Assembly: GCA_964640125.1 (NCBI GenBank)
Contig: CAZXGG010000037.1
Span: forward strand, 1-35,537
Length of the DNA stretch: 35,537 nt
Direction: 5' to 3'
DNA from: G020353115 sp964640125
Lineage (GTDB): Bacteria; Bacteroidota; Bacteroidia; Bacteroidales; VadinHA17
Below the pieces are notes generated by a model. That model searched no databases, was not told the DNA's origin, and worked only from the letters and a program-made list of their open reading frames with translations. Both the position numbers and the translations under genes were made by a program. Shown piece by piece: positions 1-8,962 of this stretch (position 1 is the stretch's first letter; each line of letters starts with the position of its first letter).

Positions 1-8
1 TTTCATGA

Positions 9-212
9 TCCATTCCGGGTATTCACTTGAGCCGAGAAAAATATTCATTTATGATTTTCAGGGTAACACTCTCGAATAATAATTCCAGGTTTGGTGCAGA
101 GGGCGAGTTCCTGCGCTACAACTTAAATTCTTCTGTGTCCTCTGAGTTCGGCGATGTTGACAATGACGGCGACCTAGACATTGTATCTGCCGATTTCCAG
201 AAAGTCTTTTTT
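9..212 (+). pseudogene. FG-GAP/VCBS repeat protein remnant
   Basis: The frame is open from a stop codon at 6-8 and carries FGDVDNDGDLDIVSAD (about 151-198), the calcium-binding loop signature of FG-GAP/VCBS beta-propeller repeats in secreted and surface proteins. Similarity stops just after this motif; the frame then runs into heptameric repeats and ends at about 278. No good ATG start or signal peptide is visible, and only one repeat is present, whereas such proteins normally carry many. I read it as a decayed 3' or internal fragment whose continuation, if any, lies left of the window. It could also be the broken end of a gene cut by the repeat array. Confidence 0.45.
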
Positions 213-217
213 CCACT

Positions 218-280
218 CACTACTCACAACTCCCCTCTCATTTCTTGCTACTCGTCACCCGTCACTCATCATTCCTGACT
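218..280. repeat. Degenerate heptamer tandem array (9 units)
   Basis: Nine consecutive 7-bp units fit without a gap: CACTACT, CACAACT, CCCCTCT, CATTTCT, TGCTACT, CGTCACC, CGTCACT, CATCATT, CCTGACT. Weaker copies in the same style continue around 376-410. Three other arrays in this window have the same period but different sequence. Confidence 0.6.
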
Positions 281-363
281 GCCGTCAGGCATCATTCATC
301 CACAGTGAAATATGCTCCTGCGTCGCATTTCACCCCGATGAAATGAAAAGAATTTCATGGGGT
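274..363. repeat. Two REP-like hairpins
   Basis: CCTGAC (274-279) and GTCAGG (284-289) form a perfect 6-bp stem with a 4-nt loop. Then ACCCC-g-ATGAAAT (332-344) pairs with ATTTCATGGGGT (352-363), giving a 12-bp stem with one bulged G and a 7-nt loop. No gene lies here, and nothing coding was found between about 215 and 605. The function is unknown; they resemble short intergenic palindromes seen elsewhere in the window. Confidence 0.5.
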
Positions 364-532
364 AAACGTGGCAGGCATTCATCATTCCCATCACGTGTCA
401 CTCATCCCCACTCCGGCGAAATGCTTCATGAACTGCATGCGGAAGTAAGCAGCAGGGATGGATACCTGTTTTTTAACCTCATTCACAATATCGAAATAGA
501 GTTTCTCATTCTCTTCTTCGGTTCTGCAAAAT

Positions 533-587
533 TTAACCTAAATTTAACATTAGATTGTAACCATAAATACAATATATTATACTTTTG
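533..587 (+). promoter_or_regulatory. Candidate Pho box and -7 promoter of pit
   Basis: TTAAC occurs at 533-537 and again exactly 11 bp later at 544-548, with a weaker TTGTA at 555-559 in the same phase. TACTTTTG at 580-587 matches the Bacteroidota -7 element TAnnTTTG, with a TTG at 555-557 in -33 position. The start codon is at 606, so the leader would be about 12 nt. Direct repeats with 11-bp period are what PhoB/PhoP-type regulators bind; assigning this site to the local regulator is inference. Confidence 0.55.
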
Positions 588-605
588 CCGGTGTAATTTA
601 ATTCC

Positions 606-2861
606 ATGGAAAATCTTTACATCATCGTTATCGGCCTGTTGTTTATTCTGGCCATTTCTGATCTGATTGTTGGTGTGAGTAATGATGCCGTAAACTTCCT
701 GAATTCCGCCATCGGATCCAAGGCTGCACCGTTTCGGGTAATCATGATTGTCGCTGCGCTTGGAATCCTGGTCGGCGCCACCTTTTCCAGCGGAATGATG
801 GAGGTTGCCCGGAAAGGGATCTTTCATCCGGACCAGTTTTTCTTCAGTGAGATCATCATCATCTTCCTGGCTGTCATGCTGACGGATATTATCCTCCTGG
901 ACCTTTTTAATACCTTCGGTTTACCAACCTCAACAACGGTTTCCATTGTATTTGAGTTGCTGGGTGCAGCCATTGCCATTTCGATCATCAAGATTTCACA
1001 TGCAGGAGGGGAAGGAGCCTTGCTGGGCACCTATATCAACTCCGGAAAAGCACTGGCCATCATTTCCGGGATTCTGTTATCCGTGATCATTGCGTTTACG
1101 TTTGGCTCCATCATTCAATACATTGCCCGAATCATCTTCTCCTTTGATTTCGAAAAGCCCCTGAAGTATTTTGGTGCCCTCTGGGGCGGTATTGCCATAA
1201 CCGCCATTACCTATTTCATTCTGATCAAGGGAGCAAAAGGCTCATCCTTCATCACAGACAACACACTGGAATGGATCATGGGCCACACCGGGATGATCAT
1301 CTTATTCAGTTTTGTTGGCTGGACCGTCATCCTCCAGGTTATTTCATGGATCTTCCGTTTCAACGTACTTAAGTTTATCGTGTTGGTGGGTACCTTTGCG
1401 CTGGCGATGGCTTTTGCAGGAAACGACCTGGTCAATTTCATCGGAGTGCCGCTTGCCGGTTTTGAATCCTATAAAGCATTTATGGCATCCGGTGTCACGG
1501 ATGCTGCGCAGTATTCCATGGAAGCCTTACAGGCACAGGTAAAAACTCCCACATCCTTTCTTTTGATTGCCGGGCTGATCATGGTAGGGGCATTGTGGTT
1601 ATCAAAAAAAGCACGTTCTGTAACCAAGACGGAGATAGATCTGGCACGGCAGGATGAAGGATCAGAACGGTTTAACTCCTCCGGACTGGCAAGGTCCCTG
1701 GTCAGGGTAGCCATTGGTACAAGCAGTTTTCTGAAGAAAGTGCTGCCCGATAGCTTTTTTAAAAAGATCAATCAACGCTTTGACCGATCGATCTACGAGC
1801 AGAGAAAAGTGGAGAAGTCCATCTCCTTCGACCTGGTCAGGGCAACGGTAAACCTGACTGTTGCCAGTATCCTGATTGCCTTCGGAACCTCGTTAAAACT
1901 TCCCCTTTCAACAACCTATGTAACGTTTATGGTTGCCATGGGAACATCCCTGGCTGACAGGGCATGGGGCAGGGAAAGCGGAGTGTACCGGATTTCCGGG
2001 GTTATAACGGTGATTGGGGGCTGGTTTTTCACTGCCCTCAGTGCATTCACAATCTCATTCCTTATCGCCCTGATCATTCACTGGTTCGGATTTGCAGGAA
2101 TACTGGTGATTGTCGCCCTGGTCATTGCCACCGTAATTCACTCCTTCCGGATTCACAGAAAACGAAGCAAAGAGAAAATTGAGAAAGCAGAAATTGAAAA
2201 GGTAATATTGAATGGAGAGGATGTACTGGTCAAATGCAAACAGGATGTCCTGAGTATTCTGATTTCCGCTTCTAAAATGTATTATGTGGTTATCGATGGT
2301 TTTATAAAAGAGAAACGAAAAACCCTTAAAAAGAGCCTGAAAGATATCAAGGAATTGAACAAGCGTACCAAAGATTTAAAAGATGGTGTCACCCTGACGT
2401 TAAAGAAGCTGGATGAAGAGTCGGAGGATGCCGGTCCCTATTATGTTCAGGTTCTCGATTACCTGAGGGAAGCTGCACATTGTCTTAACTATTTAACCGA
2501 TCCGTTGTTCAAGCACGTTGACAACAATCACCCACCACTAACCGATCCACAAGAAACCGATCTGTATAACCTGAATGAAGAGATATCAACATTCTACAGC
2601 TACATCTTTAATATGGTGAAGCATGACAAGTATGAACAGCAGTTACCGGATATCCTTGATCAACAGCATAAAATACTTGAGCTGATCGATAAAATGAGAA
2701 AGAGAATGGTTAAACGGTTGAAAAAGGGAGAGGTCGGAACAAAACTCAGTATTGTATATTTTAATACCTTAAGCGAGACAAAAAACCTGATGCTGCATAC
2801 GGTGAACATCATAAAAGCACAGCGTGATTTTGTCCATGCAACATACCATCCTGCGTTTTGA
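606..2861 (+). CDS. pit: Inorganic phosphate transporter, PiT family, with PhoU-like C-terminus
   Basis: A 751-residue inner-membrane protein of the PiT/PHO4 family, which moves phosphate (usually as a metal-phosphate complex) with a proton or sodium gradient. The two inverted family signatures are visible: GVSNDAVNFLNSAIGSKAA at about 23-41 and AFAGNDLVNFIGVPLAG at about 270. Ten or more hydrophobic segments cover residues 1-350 and 400-525. From about 530 to the end the protein is hydrophilic, helical and lysine-rich, consistent with a fused PhoU-like domain; many Bacteroidota PiT proteins have this long form, whereas classical PitA is about 500 residues. The ATG at 606 follows a clear -7 promoter and a possible Pho box. 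The next gene, a PhoB-type regulator, converges on it. The family is secure; substrate specificity rests on family and context. Confidence 0.93.
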   Translation: MENLYIIVIGLLFILAISDLIVGVSNDAVNFLNSAIGSKAAPFRVIMIVAALGILVGATFSSGMMEVARKGIFHPDQFFFSEIIIIFLAVMLTDIILLDLFNTFGLPTSTTVSIVFELLGAAIAISIIKISHAGGEGALLGTYINSGKALAIISGILLSVIIAFTFGSIIQYIARIIFSFDFEKPLKYFGALWGGIAITAITYFILIKGAKGSSFITDNTLEWIMGHTGMIILFSFVGWTVILQVISWIFRFNVLKFIVLVGTFALAMAFAGNDLVNFIGVPLAGFESYKAFMASGVTDAAQYSMEALQAQVKTPTSFLLIAGLIMVGALWLSKKARSVTKTEIDLARQDEGSERFNSSGLARSLVRVAIGTSSFLKKVLPDSFFKKINQRFDRSIYEQRKVEKSISFDLVRATVNLTVASILIAFGTSLKLPLSTTYVTFMVAMGTSLADRAWGRESGVYRISGVITVIGGWFFTALSAFTISFLIALIIHWFGFAGILVIVALVIATVIHSFRIHRKRSKEKIEKAEIEKVILNGEDVLVKCKQDVLSILISASKMYYVVIDGFIKEKRKTLKKSLKDIKELNKRTKDLKDGVTLTLKKLDEESEDAGPYYVQVLDYLREAAHCLNYLTDPLFKHVDNNHPPLTDPQETDLYNLNEEISTFYSYIFNMVKHDKYEQQLPDILDQQHKILELIDKMRKRMVKRLKKGEVGTKLSIVYFNTLSETKNLMLHTVNIIKAQRDFVHATYHPAF

Positions 2862-2914
2862 GAACCACATTCCTTTTACCGGGACAGTAAAATTGGGAGA
2901 ATTTTTTTCGCTCT

Positions 2915-2932
2915 GTTTCAAGTTATTGAAAC
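2915..2932. terminator. Hairpin between convergent pit and response regulator genes
   Basis: GTTTCAA (2915-2921), loop GTTA, TTGAAAC (2926-2932) form a perfect 7-bp stem in the 80-bp gap between two convergent genes. No long T-run follows directly on either strand, so a role as a bidirectional terminator is only suggestive. Confidence 0.3.
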
Positions 2933-2941
2933 ACCCTCCTT

Positions 2942-3640
2942 TCAATCCACGAATTTGTACCCAACCCCCTTTATCGTTTTGATGTGATCCTCACCGATCT
3001 TTTCCCTCAGCTTCCGGATGTGAACATCTATGGTCCGGTCACCAACTATTATGTCGTCTCCCCAGACTTTATGAAAGATCTCTTCCCGGGTAAAGACTTT
3101 TTCGGGCCTTGAAACCAGGAGAGAGAGGAGTTCAAACTCCTTTTTAGGCAGGTTAAGCTCCTCACCTTCTTTCAGAACCAGGAACCGTTCCCGGTCAAGC
3201 ACCAATCCTTCAGAGCTGATAATGAGCTCTGCAGGTTCGGTGACACCTGAAGCGCTATGCTCAAACCGTTTAAGCAAAGCCTTAATCCTGCTGATCAGGA
3301 CTTTGGGTTTGATGGGTTTGATGATATAATCATCTCCTCCGGCTTCAAACCCTGCAATCTGGGAATAATCCTCTCCCCTTGCTGTCAGAAAAGCGATGAC
3401 GGTATTCTCCAGTCCCGGGATCTTCCGTATCTCTTCACAGGTTTCTATACCATCCATTTCCGGCATCATGACATCCAGGAGGATCAACTGTGGAAGATGC
3501 TTCCTGGCTATATCAATTCCATCCCTGCCGTTTCGTGCGGTCAACACTTCATAACCCTCCTTTTTCAGGTTATAGGAGATGAATTCAAGGATATCCTTTT
3601 CATCATCCACCAGCAGGATCTTATGGTCTGACGTCTTCAT
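2942..3640 (-). CDS. Two-component response regulator, OmpR/PhoB subfamily
   Basis: 232 residues, the usual length for the subfamily. The receiver domain (about 7-125) has the acidic pair D12-D13, the phospho-acceptor D56 in LLDVMMPEMDG, T86 and K108 in IIKPIKP. The winged-helix DNA-binding domain (about 140-232) ends with the typical VGDRTIDVHIRKLREKIG and IKGVGYKF. It binds DNA as a dimer on direct repeats and activates or represses transcription after phosphorylation. It sits between a PiT transporter and a probable phosphate-scavenging operon, and its upstream region contains 11-bp-spaced repeats, so a PhoB role with autoregulation is likely. No histidine kinase gene is present in the window. 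ATG start at 3640, complement strand. Confidence 0.9.
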   Translation of the reverse strand: MKTSDHKILLVDDEKDILEFISYNLKKEGYEVLTARNGRDGIDIARKHLPQLILLDVMMPEMDGIETCEEIRKIPGLENTVIAFLTARGEDYSQIAGFEAGGDDYIIKPIKPKVLISRIKALLKRFEHSASGVTEPAELIISSEGLVLDRERFLVLKEGEELNLPKKEFELLSLLVSRPEKVFTREEIFHKVWGDDIIVGDRTIDVHIRKLREKIGEDHIKTIKGVGYKFVD

Positions 3641-3671
3641 CGGATTAAGGAAAAGTAAATGTAAAGATAAA

Positions 3672-3724
3672 CAAATCGAAGATCAGATAAGAAATCCTTA
3701 AGATAATGTTAAGGATTTGTAAAG
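3672..3724 (-). promoter_or_regulatory. Candidate Pho box and promoter of the response regulator
   Basis: TTAAG at 3698-3702 and 3709-3713 is flanked by ATAAG (3687-3691) and TAAAG (3720-3724), all in exact 11-bp phase. The same stretch contains a perfect 10-bp inverted repeat, AAATCCTTAA (3692-3701) and TTAAGGATTT (3709-3718), with a 7-bp spacer. On the minus strand a -7-like TCGATTTG lies at 3679-3672, giving a leader of roughly 25 nt. This would fit autoregulation; alternatively the palindrome is an operator for another factor. Confidence 0.45.
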
Positions 3725-3748
3725 CGATGGTAGACTCTATCCGATCAT

Positions 3749-3804
3749 TTAACCAAATCTTAATCTGTTTATAAGGTTCAATTAAACCAGCCGGGGTTTC
3801 TTTG
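3749..3804 (+). promoter_or_regulatory. Candidate four-repeat Pho box and -7 promoter
   Basis: TTAAC (3749), TTAAT (3760), ATAAG (3771) and TTAAA (3782) are spaced by exactly 11 bp. Ten bases after the last one starts TTTCTTTG (3797-3804), one mismatch from TAnnTTTG. No good -33 TTTG box is present, which is typical of promoters that depend on an activator bound just upstream. The ATG of the lipoprotein gene follows at 3847. Confidence 0.55.
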
Positions 3805-3846
3805 CACTGTAAATCAAAACCAAAAAGACACAAAAATTTGAAACTA

Positions 3847-5295
3847 ATGAAAAAAAGAACACAACTTTTCAGCTACCTGCCAGTAATCATTGCAATCTTA
3901 CTGTTTGGAATGTTTGCTTGTGAGGAAGATAACGGAACAAAACCCGATCCCGATGCAACAACCTATGACGAGCTAAACGGTGTGGTCACGGTTAAAGATT
4001 ACGGAAAGGGTACCGGAACCATAACCTGGACCAGTGATAAGGTATGGGTTTTGAACGGATTCGTTTTTGTAAATAGTGGTCAAACGTTAACCATCGAACC
4101 AGGTACGGTTATCAAAGGGAAACCGGGCATTGAGGAAGATGCCAGCGCATTGATCGTTGCCCGCGGAGGAATGATTTCGGCTGTAGGTACGGCATCAGAT
4201 CCTATCATATTTACTGCTGAAGCAGATCAGCTAAATGGAAACATTGGAAAAGACCAGCGCGGATTATGGGGTGGTATAATCATTCTCGGGAATGCTTCAC
4301 TCAATTCAAATCCCGGGGAAACAGCCATTGAAGGGATCCCAACCAGCGAGATCAGGGGTTTATACGGCGGCTCGGATGATACAGATAATTCAGGGACATT
4401 GAAATATGTCTCAATCCGGCATGGCGGAACCGATATCGGGGAAGGAAATGAGATCAACGGTCTCACACTTGGCGGAGTGGGAAGCGAAACCACCATTGAA
4501 TACATTGAGGTAATTGCAAACAAAGACGATGGAGTCGAGTTTTTTGGAGGAAATCCCCAACTAAAACATATTCTCGTTGCCTATTGTGGAGACGATTCCT
4601 ATGATTATGATGAAGGATTCCGTGGTAAAGGACAATTCTGGGTTGCCATCCAGGACGAAACCGGAGGAGCCGGTGACCGCCTTGGTGAACATGATGGTGG
4701 AACCGATCCGGAAACTGCAATGCCCTATGCCATACCCGTTATCTATAACGTAACCTATATTGGCAGAGGTGCTTCTGCAGGAAAGCGGGTGATCACGTTT
4801 CGTGATAATGCGGGTGGAAAATACTATAATTCGATATTCGCCAACCAGGCAAAAGGAATTGATGTCGAAATCCTTATTGGAGAACAGAACAGTTTCAAGC
4901 AGATGACAGTTGAAAACCTGGAAGTAAAAAATTGTATCTTTTCAGATGTTGCCGACGGAACTGCTGAAAATATTTTCAAATTATCCTATGTTGGAGATTC
5001 ACTTGACAATTCCGGGGCCAAGGTGGTGGATAATGACGGCACTCAGTTACCTACCGCAGCCCTGCTTAAAAAGGTTGATGATAACACACCAACATGGGTG
5101 GCAAAATTCAATAATGATGGTAACTCATCTGCTTCCGGTTTGGTTAGTGCGGTTAATCCGATTCCAGCTTCCGGAGCAAACAGTGGAGTTTCACCTGTCG
5201 ACAACTGGTTTACCAATGTCACATACCAGGGAGCTTTTGAACCCGGTGGAACAAACTGGGCAGCTGGATGGACCTTATTTTTCGAATCAAAGTAA
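3847..5295 (+). CDS. Outer-surface beta-helix-like lipoprotein, paralogue 1
   Basis: 482 residues from the ATG at 3847; an upstream in-frame ATG at 3802 would lie between the -7 element and the likely start of transcription and would bury the signal peptide. Residues 1-24 form a lipoprotein signal with hydrophobic core and cysteine C25 (GMFAC). The body is rich in short beta-strand and glycine turns (for example IRHGGTDIGEGNEINGLTLG), consistent with a right-handed parallel beta-helix; I recognise the family from Bacteroidota genomes but not a proven function. Acidic patches (CGDDSYDYDEG) could bind metal ions. The C-terminus ends in GWTLFFESK. A TonB receptor gene follows 97 bp downstream, so it may act as that receptor's surface partner, much as SusD-like proteins do. 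A paralogue occurs at 10515-11864 beside a porin. Phosphate-related function is inferred from context. Confidence 0.75.
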   Translation: MKKRTQLFSYLPVIIAILLFGMFACEEDNGTKPDPDATTYDELNGVVTVKDYGKGTGTITWTSDKVWVLNGFVFVNSGQTLTIEPGTVIKGKPGIEEDASALIVARGGMISAVGTASDPIIFTAEADQLNGNIGKDQRGLWGGIIILGNASLNSNPGETAIEGIPTSEIRGLYGGSDDTDNSGTLKYVSIRHGGTDIGEGNEINGLTLGGVGSETTIEYIEVIANKDDGVEFFGGNPQLKHILVAYCGDDSYDYDEGFRGKGQFWVAIQDETGGAGDRLGEHDGGTDPETAMPYAIPVIYNVTYIGRGASAGKRVITFRDNAGGKYYNSIFANQAKGIDVEILIGEQNSFKQMTVENLEVKNCIFSDVADGTAENIFKLSYVGDSLDNSGAKVVDNDGTQLPTAALLKKVDDNTPTWVAKFNNDGNSSASGLVSAVNPIPASGANSGVSPVDNWFTNVTYQGAFEPGGTNWAAGWTLFFESK

Positions 5296-5335
5296 TATAC
5301 GCATTCGGCTAAGTTAACAGGTAATGTATTTCCTG

Positions 5336-5376
5336 GCAGGAAGCTGATTGTTTGCAGAAACAATTGGCTTCCCTGC
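5336..5376 (+). promoter_or_regulatory. Long stem-loop between lipoprotein and TonB receptor genes
   Basis: GCAGGAAGC at 5336-5344 pairs with GCTTCCCTGC at 5367-5376 with one bulged C. The stem continues through G-T wobbles to TTGTTT/AAACAA, closing on a GCAG tetraloop (5354-5357). The stem has about 18 pairs and lies 16 nt before the ATG of the receptor, with no T-run after it. It could lower receptor expression relative to the lipoprotein, protect a processed mRNA end, or block the ribosome-binding region. Confidence 0.6.
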
Positions 5377-5392
5377 ATTATAAATAACGACA

Positions 5393-8188
5393 ATGAAAAT
5401 AACAAGATCCTTAATCCTTTGCATTGTTTTTCTTTTTTTGTGCCTGCAGGGCTATTCCCAGAAAGGTTTTTTACGGGGCAAAATAATTGATAAAAAGACA
5501 GGGGAAGAGCTTATTGGAGCAACGGTAGTTGTGACTGGTACTATAAACGGTACTACAACAGATTTTGACGGGAATTATTCTCTCGAACTGGCAGTAGGAA
5601 CCTATAATATCACCATCTCCTATATCTCCTACCAGACCCAGAACTATCCTGCCATTACAATAAATGCAGATGATGTAACCCTTCTGAATATTCAGCTTGG
5701 GGAGGCACAGGTTGCACTTGATGCAGTCCAGGTTGTTGCCAGGGCATCCAGGAGAACAGAGGCTGCCCTGCAGGTTCTGCAGAGAAAATCTTCAGCTGTT
5801 CTGGATGGAATTTCGGCACAACAGATCTCCAGGTTGGGAGACAGTGATGCAGCCGGGGCGTTGAAACGGGTTACCGGAGTATCGGTTGAAGGAGGTAAAT
5901 ATATCTATGTCAGGGGATTAAGTGACAGGTATAGCATGACCACCCTGAACGGGGCGGAGATACCGGGTCTCGATCCAAACCGAAATACAGTCCAGATGGA
6001 CCTTTTCCCAAGCAATATCCTTGAGAACATAGTCATTCATAAAACATTCTCCCCCGACCTGCCTGCCAGTTTTACCGGTGGACATGTTGATATCATAACA
6101 AAAGATTTTCCCGAAAAATATACATTGCAGTTTTCAGCTTCGTTTGAATACAATCCAACCTCCCATTTTAATCCCGATTATCTTACCTATGAGGGTGGTA
6201 GATATGATTGGCTGGGAATCGACGATGGAACCCGGTCCATTCCCTCAAAAGCAAAGGGGCAGATCACTGCCCGGTTTTACAACGATGATCAGCTTGACCT
6301 GATCACCAAATCGTTTAATAAAACGATGGAGCCGGAAAAAAAATCATCATTTATGAATCAATCCTATTCCTTCTCTGTTGGGAACCAGGTAAACCTTGGA
6401 AAAAGACCATTGGGCTTCGTCGTGGGTCTCTCCTATTCAAACAAATACAATTACATTGACAATGGTGTTACCGGCCGGTATAAGTTAATCGATGGTGACG
6501 ATACACAGTTAACCAGTCAGCTAACCCTTGATACCGATCAGACTGGATCAAATGAGGTAATGTGGGCCGGACTGGCAAACGCCAATTATAAAATCAACAA
6601 CAGCCATAAAATAGGGCTTCTTTTCCTGCATAACCACAGTGGCGAATCTTCAGCCCGGTATCAGGAAGGAGAGAAAAGCTCTGATGAGGCAGGAATGCTC
6701 TACCAGACCAGAACATTGCAGTTCCTTGAAAGAGGATTTTCTTCCATCCAGCTGAACGGTGAAGATTATTTTGAGCATGTTGGAAAAATGAAGATAAACT
6801 GGTTAAGTTCTTATACCTGGTCAAAACAGGACGAACCAGATTTGCGTTTCTTTACCAACCATTATACGATCCAGGGTGATACATGCCTTTATGAGATAAG
6901 CCAGTCACTGTACCCTGTTCCTACGCGCTATTACCGGTTTATGGATGAAGTGAACTGGGATAATAAGATCAATTCCGAATTGCCATATCATCTCGGGTCA
7001 ATAGATGCAAAGCTGAAAACAGGTGTTTCATTTGTTATGAAAAACAGGGAATTCAGGGAGAAAAAATTCAATTTTAACGAAAACAGTAACTCCTATAATG
7101 GTGATATTGCAAGCTACCTAAATGACAGCAATATAAATGCCAGCGAAGGAAAACTGTTTGTCTCAAACTCAGCGACTTCTGATAAAAAGAACAGTTATGA
7201 TGGATACCAACGGGTTTTTGGTGCATACATCATGACAGAACTTGAGTTGACTGAAAAGTTCAAATTTGTTACCGGAATACGGATCGAAAGTGCATCTATT
7301 TTGACAGAAAGTCTTAAGGCTGATGAAGAAGAGGGGATGCTGGAAGACCTTGATTTTCTGCCTTCACTAAATACAATCTATTCAATCGGGGAAAAGATGA
7401 ATCTCCGCTTTTCCTATAACAGGACACTTGCCCGGCCAAGCTTTCGGGAGCTTGCCCCGTATGCCTCGCTCAATTTTGTTGGGGACTTTGTGTTCATTGG
7501 AAATGCTGACCTGCAACGAACCCTGATCGATAATTTCGATTTCCGTTACGAATATTTTATCAATCCGGGTGAATTGCTCTCATTCAGCGCTTTCTTTAAG
7601 CGGTTCATCAATCCGATTGAACGCACATTTAATACAGAGGCTGCAAACCCGGAACTAACCCTCCGGAATGCCGATGAAGCCCAGATCCTTGGCCTTGAGG
7701 TAGAGATCAGAAAAAACCTCGGATTCATTTCCTGGATGAAAAACTTCACTGCAGGAGGCAACTTTACCTATGTTAAATCCCGCGTAACGGTGGATCCAAA
7801 AGAGTTATCATTAAAAAGGGAGTTTGATCCAGGATTCTCAAATGAACGCGTGATGTTCGGACAGGCACCCTATATTGTAAACACATTCCTGAGTTATTCA
7901 AACGATTCGCTTGGTCTGAGCGCTAACCTCAGCTATAACATTTCAGGTCAAAAACTTTACCTGGTGAATGCAGTGGGAATACCCGATGTGTACGAACAAC
8001 CCAGGGGACAGCTGGATTTTAACATATCGAAGAACCTGGGTAAAAGATTCACCGTGAGATTCTCGGTAAAGAATTTGCTGGATGCAGAATACAATCAAAC
8101 CTATAATTACCGGGATACGCCCTATATATTTGAGAACTACAGTAGAGGGCGGTTTTATTCCATTGGTGTCAGTTACCTGATCGATTAA
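5393..8188 (+). CDS. TonB-dependent outer-membrane receptor
   Basis: 931 residues. A signal peptide ends near residue 22 (QGYSQ). Residues 25-110 form a carboxypeptidase-regulatory-like beta-sandwich (GATVVVTGTINGTTTDFDGN). Residues about 125-235 form the plug, with VTGVSVEGGKYIYVRGLSDR. The rest, rich in alternating aromatic residues, is the 22-strand barrel ending in RGRFYSIGVSYLID. Such receptors import scarce solutes across the outer membrane using TonB-ExbBD energy. It follows the beta-helix lipoprotein in the same direction and probably shares its promoter at 3749-3804. Given the PiT transporter and PhoB-type regulator next door, phosphate or a phosphorus compound is the likeliest cargo, but the sequence itself does not show this. 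No frame break is visible. Confidence 0.93.
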   Translation: MKITRSLILCIVFLFLCLQGYSQKGFLRGKIIDKKTGEELIGATVVVTGTINGTTTDFDGNYSLELAVGTYNITISYISYQTQNYPAITINADDVTLLNIQLGEAQVALDAVQVVARASRRTEAALQVLQRKSSAVLDGISAQQISRLGDSDAAGALKRVTGVSVEGGKYIYVRGLSDRYSMTTLNGAEIPGLDPNRNTVQMDLFPSNILENIVIHKTFSPDLPASFTGGHVDIITKDFPEKYTLQFSASFEYNPTSHFNPDYLTYEGGRYDWLGIDDGTRSIPSKAKGQITARFYNDDQLDLITKSFNKTMEPEKKSSFMNQSYSFSVGNQVNLGKRPLGFVVGLSYSNKYNYIDNGVTGRYKLIDGDDTQLTSQLTLDTDQTGSNEVMWAGLANANYKINNSHKIGLLFLHNHSGESSARYQEGEKSSDEAGMLYQTRTLQFLERGFSSIQLNGEDYFEHVGKMKINWLSSYTWSKQDEPDLRFFTNHYTIQGDTCLYEISQSLYPVPTRYYRFMDEVNWDNKINSELPYHLGSIDAKLKTGVSFVMKNREFREKKFNFNENSNSYNGDIASYLNDSNINASEGKLFVSNSATSDKKNSYDGYQRVFGAYIMTELELTEKFKFVTGIRIESASILTESLKADEEEGMLEDLDFLPSLNTIYSIGEKMNLRFSYNRTLARPSFRELAPYASLNFVGDFVFIGNADLQRTLIDNFDFRYEYFINPGELLSFSAFFKRFINPIERTFNTEAANPELTLRNADEAQILGLEVEIRKNLGFISWMKNFTAGGNFTYVKSRVTVDPKELSLKREFDPGFSNERVMFGQAPYIVNTFLSYSNDSLGLSANLSYNISGQKLYLVNAVGIPDVYEQPRGQLDFNISKNLGKRFTVRFSVKNLLDAEYNQTYNYRDTPYIFENYSRGRFYSIGVSYLID

Positions 8189-8243
8189 ACTAATTGTCCT
8201 TAATTCAAATAATAACATTCGATTATTAGACTATCTTTAAAAA

Positions 8244-8705
8244 ATGAAAAAAATAAGTTTATCTACCCTGTTTATTCTTTTTGCCGTTGCCCTGCAGGCT
8301 CAGCTCCTTGAAGGAGAAAACGGCGTCTATTATGACCAGGAGAATAATCCATACACAGGGATCTATAAGGAATACTTCGATAACGGACAGGTAAAAACCG
8401 AAATGCAGATTATGTCCGGGCTAAAACATGGCATCATTAAGATTTTTTTTGAAAATGGTCAGATTAATGAGATAAGGGCCTATTCATACAACCTTATGGA
8501 TGGTACCTGGCAAACCTGGAATAAAGAGGGAATAAAGATCGGTGAAGCAAATTTTTCCAACGGTGTCAAAGACGGTAAGTGGTATATCTGGGACGATAAC
8601 GGAACACTCCGGTACGACATGACCTATAGAAAAGGGAAGAAAACAGGTACCTGGTACACCTATGACGAAACCGGAAAACTGATTTCCTCGAAAGAATTCA
8701 AATAA
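8244..8705 (+). CDS. Secreted MORN-2 repeat protein (YwqK-like)
   Basis: 153 residues with an N-terminal signal peptide (1-19, ending LQAQ). At least five repeats of the MORN variant 2 type follow, in the pattern YxxGxxxGxWxxWxxxG (for example DGKWYIWDDNGTLRYD and GTWYTYDETGKL). The family is often labelled toxin-antitoxin YwqK antitoxin, but that name rests on a few members; nothing here shows an antitoxin role and no toxin partner is adjacent. A periplasmic or surface protein is most likely. It starts 55 bp after the TonB receptor on the same strand and could be the last gene of that operon. Confidence 0.78.
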   Translation: MKKISLSTLFILFAVALQAQLLEGENGVYYDQENNPYTGIYKEYFDNGQVKTEMQIMSGLKHGIIKIFFENGQINEIRAYSYNLMDGTWQTWNKEGIKIGEANFSNGVKDGKWYIWDDNGTLRYDMTYRKGKKTGTWYTYDETGKLISSKEFK

Positions 8706-8734
8706 GCAATTGGATCAAGATCCTGAAAAATTGC
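8706..8734 (+). terminator. Possible terminator hairpin after the MORN gene
   Basis: GCAATT (8706-8711) pairs with AATTGC (8729-8734), with an inner GGATC-aa-GATCC stem and a small internal loop. It begins directly after the stop codon. There is no strong U-tract, so the call is tentative. The rest of the gap to 8910 holds a REP-like palindrome near 8763-8783 (CCTGCC, AGAGGCAGGGCAGG) and A/T-rich heptamer-like sequence, with no gene. Confidence 0.35.
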
Positions 8735-8909
8735 AGGTGGAAAATAGGCATACAATGGTCATACCTGCCAGAGGCAGGGCAGGTGGATCTATGGCAGAAC
8801 ATTCAACATACAACGTTCAACTAATTGCATCAGCCATATCCGTCAACGGGCGTTAACAGTGGATCAAATTATAACCTATAACTTTTAGCTTAAACCCCCG
8901 CAAGCAGAC

Positions 8910-8940
8910 AAAAAAAAACCGTGATGAGACATCACAGGTT
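8910..8940 (-). terminator. Rho-independent terminator of the small secreted protein gene
   Basis: On the minus strand, AACC-TGTGATG-TCT-CATCAC-GGTT forms a strong hairpin (arms at 8917-8926 and 8930-8940) followed immediately by a run of nine T. It lies 22 bp beyond the stop codon of the minus-strand gene at 8963-9322. Both parts of a classical intrinsic terminator are present. Confidence 0.8.
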
Positions 8941-8962
8941 CCTGATTGTATAGTAAAGAAGG

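Noticed and set aside
8232..8239. TATCTTTA as a -7 promoter of the MORN-repeat gene
   Set aside because: It ends 4 bp before the start codon and lacks the final G of TAnnTTTG; transcription would begin inside the coding region.
8244..8705. Toxin-antitoxin function for the YwqK-like protein
   Set aside because: It has a signal peptide and no toxin partner nearby; the database-style name is not evidence.
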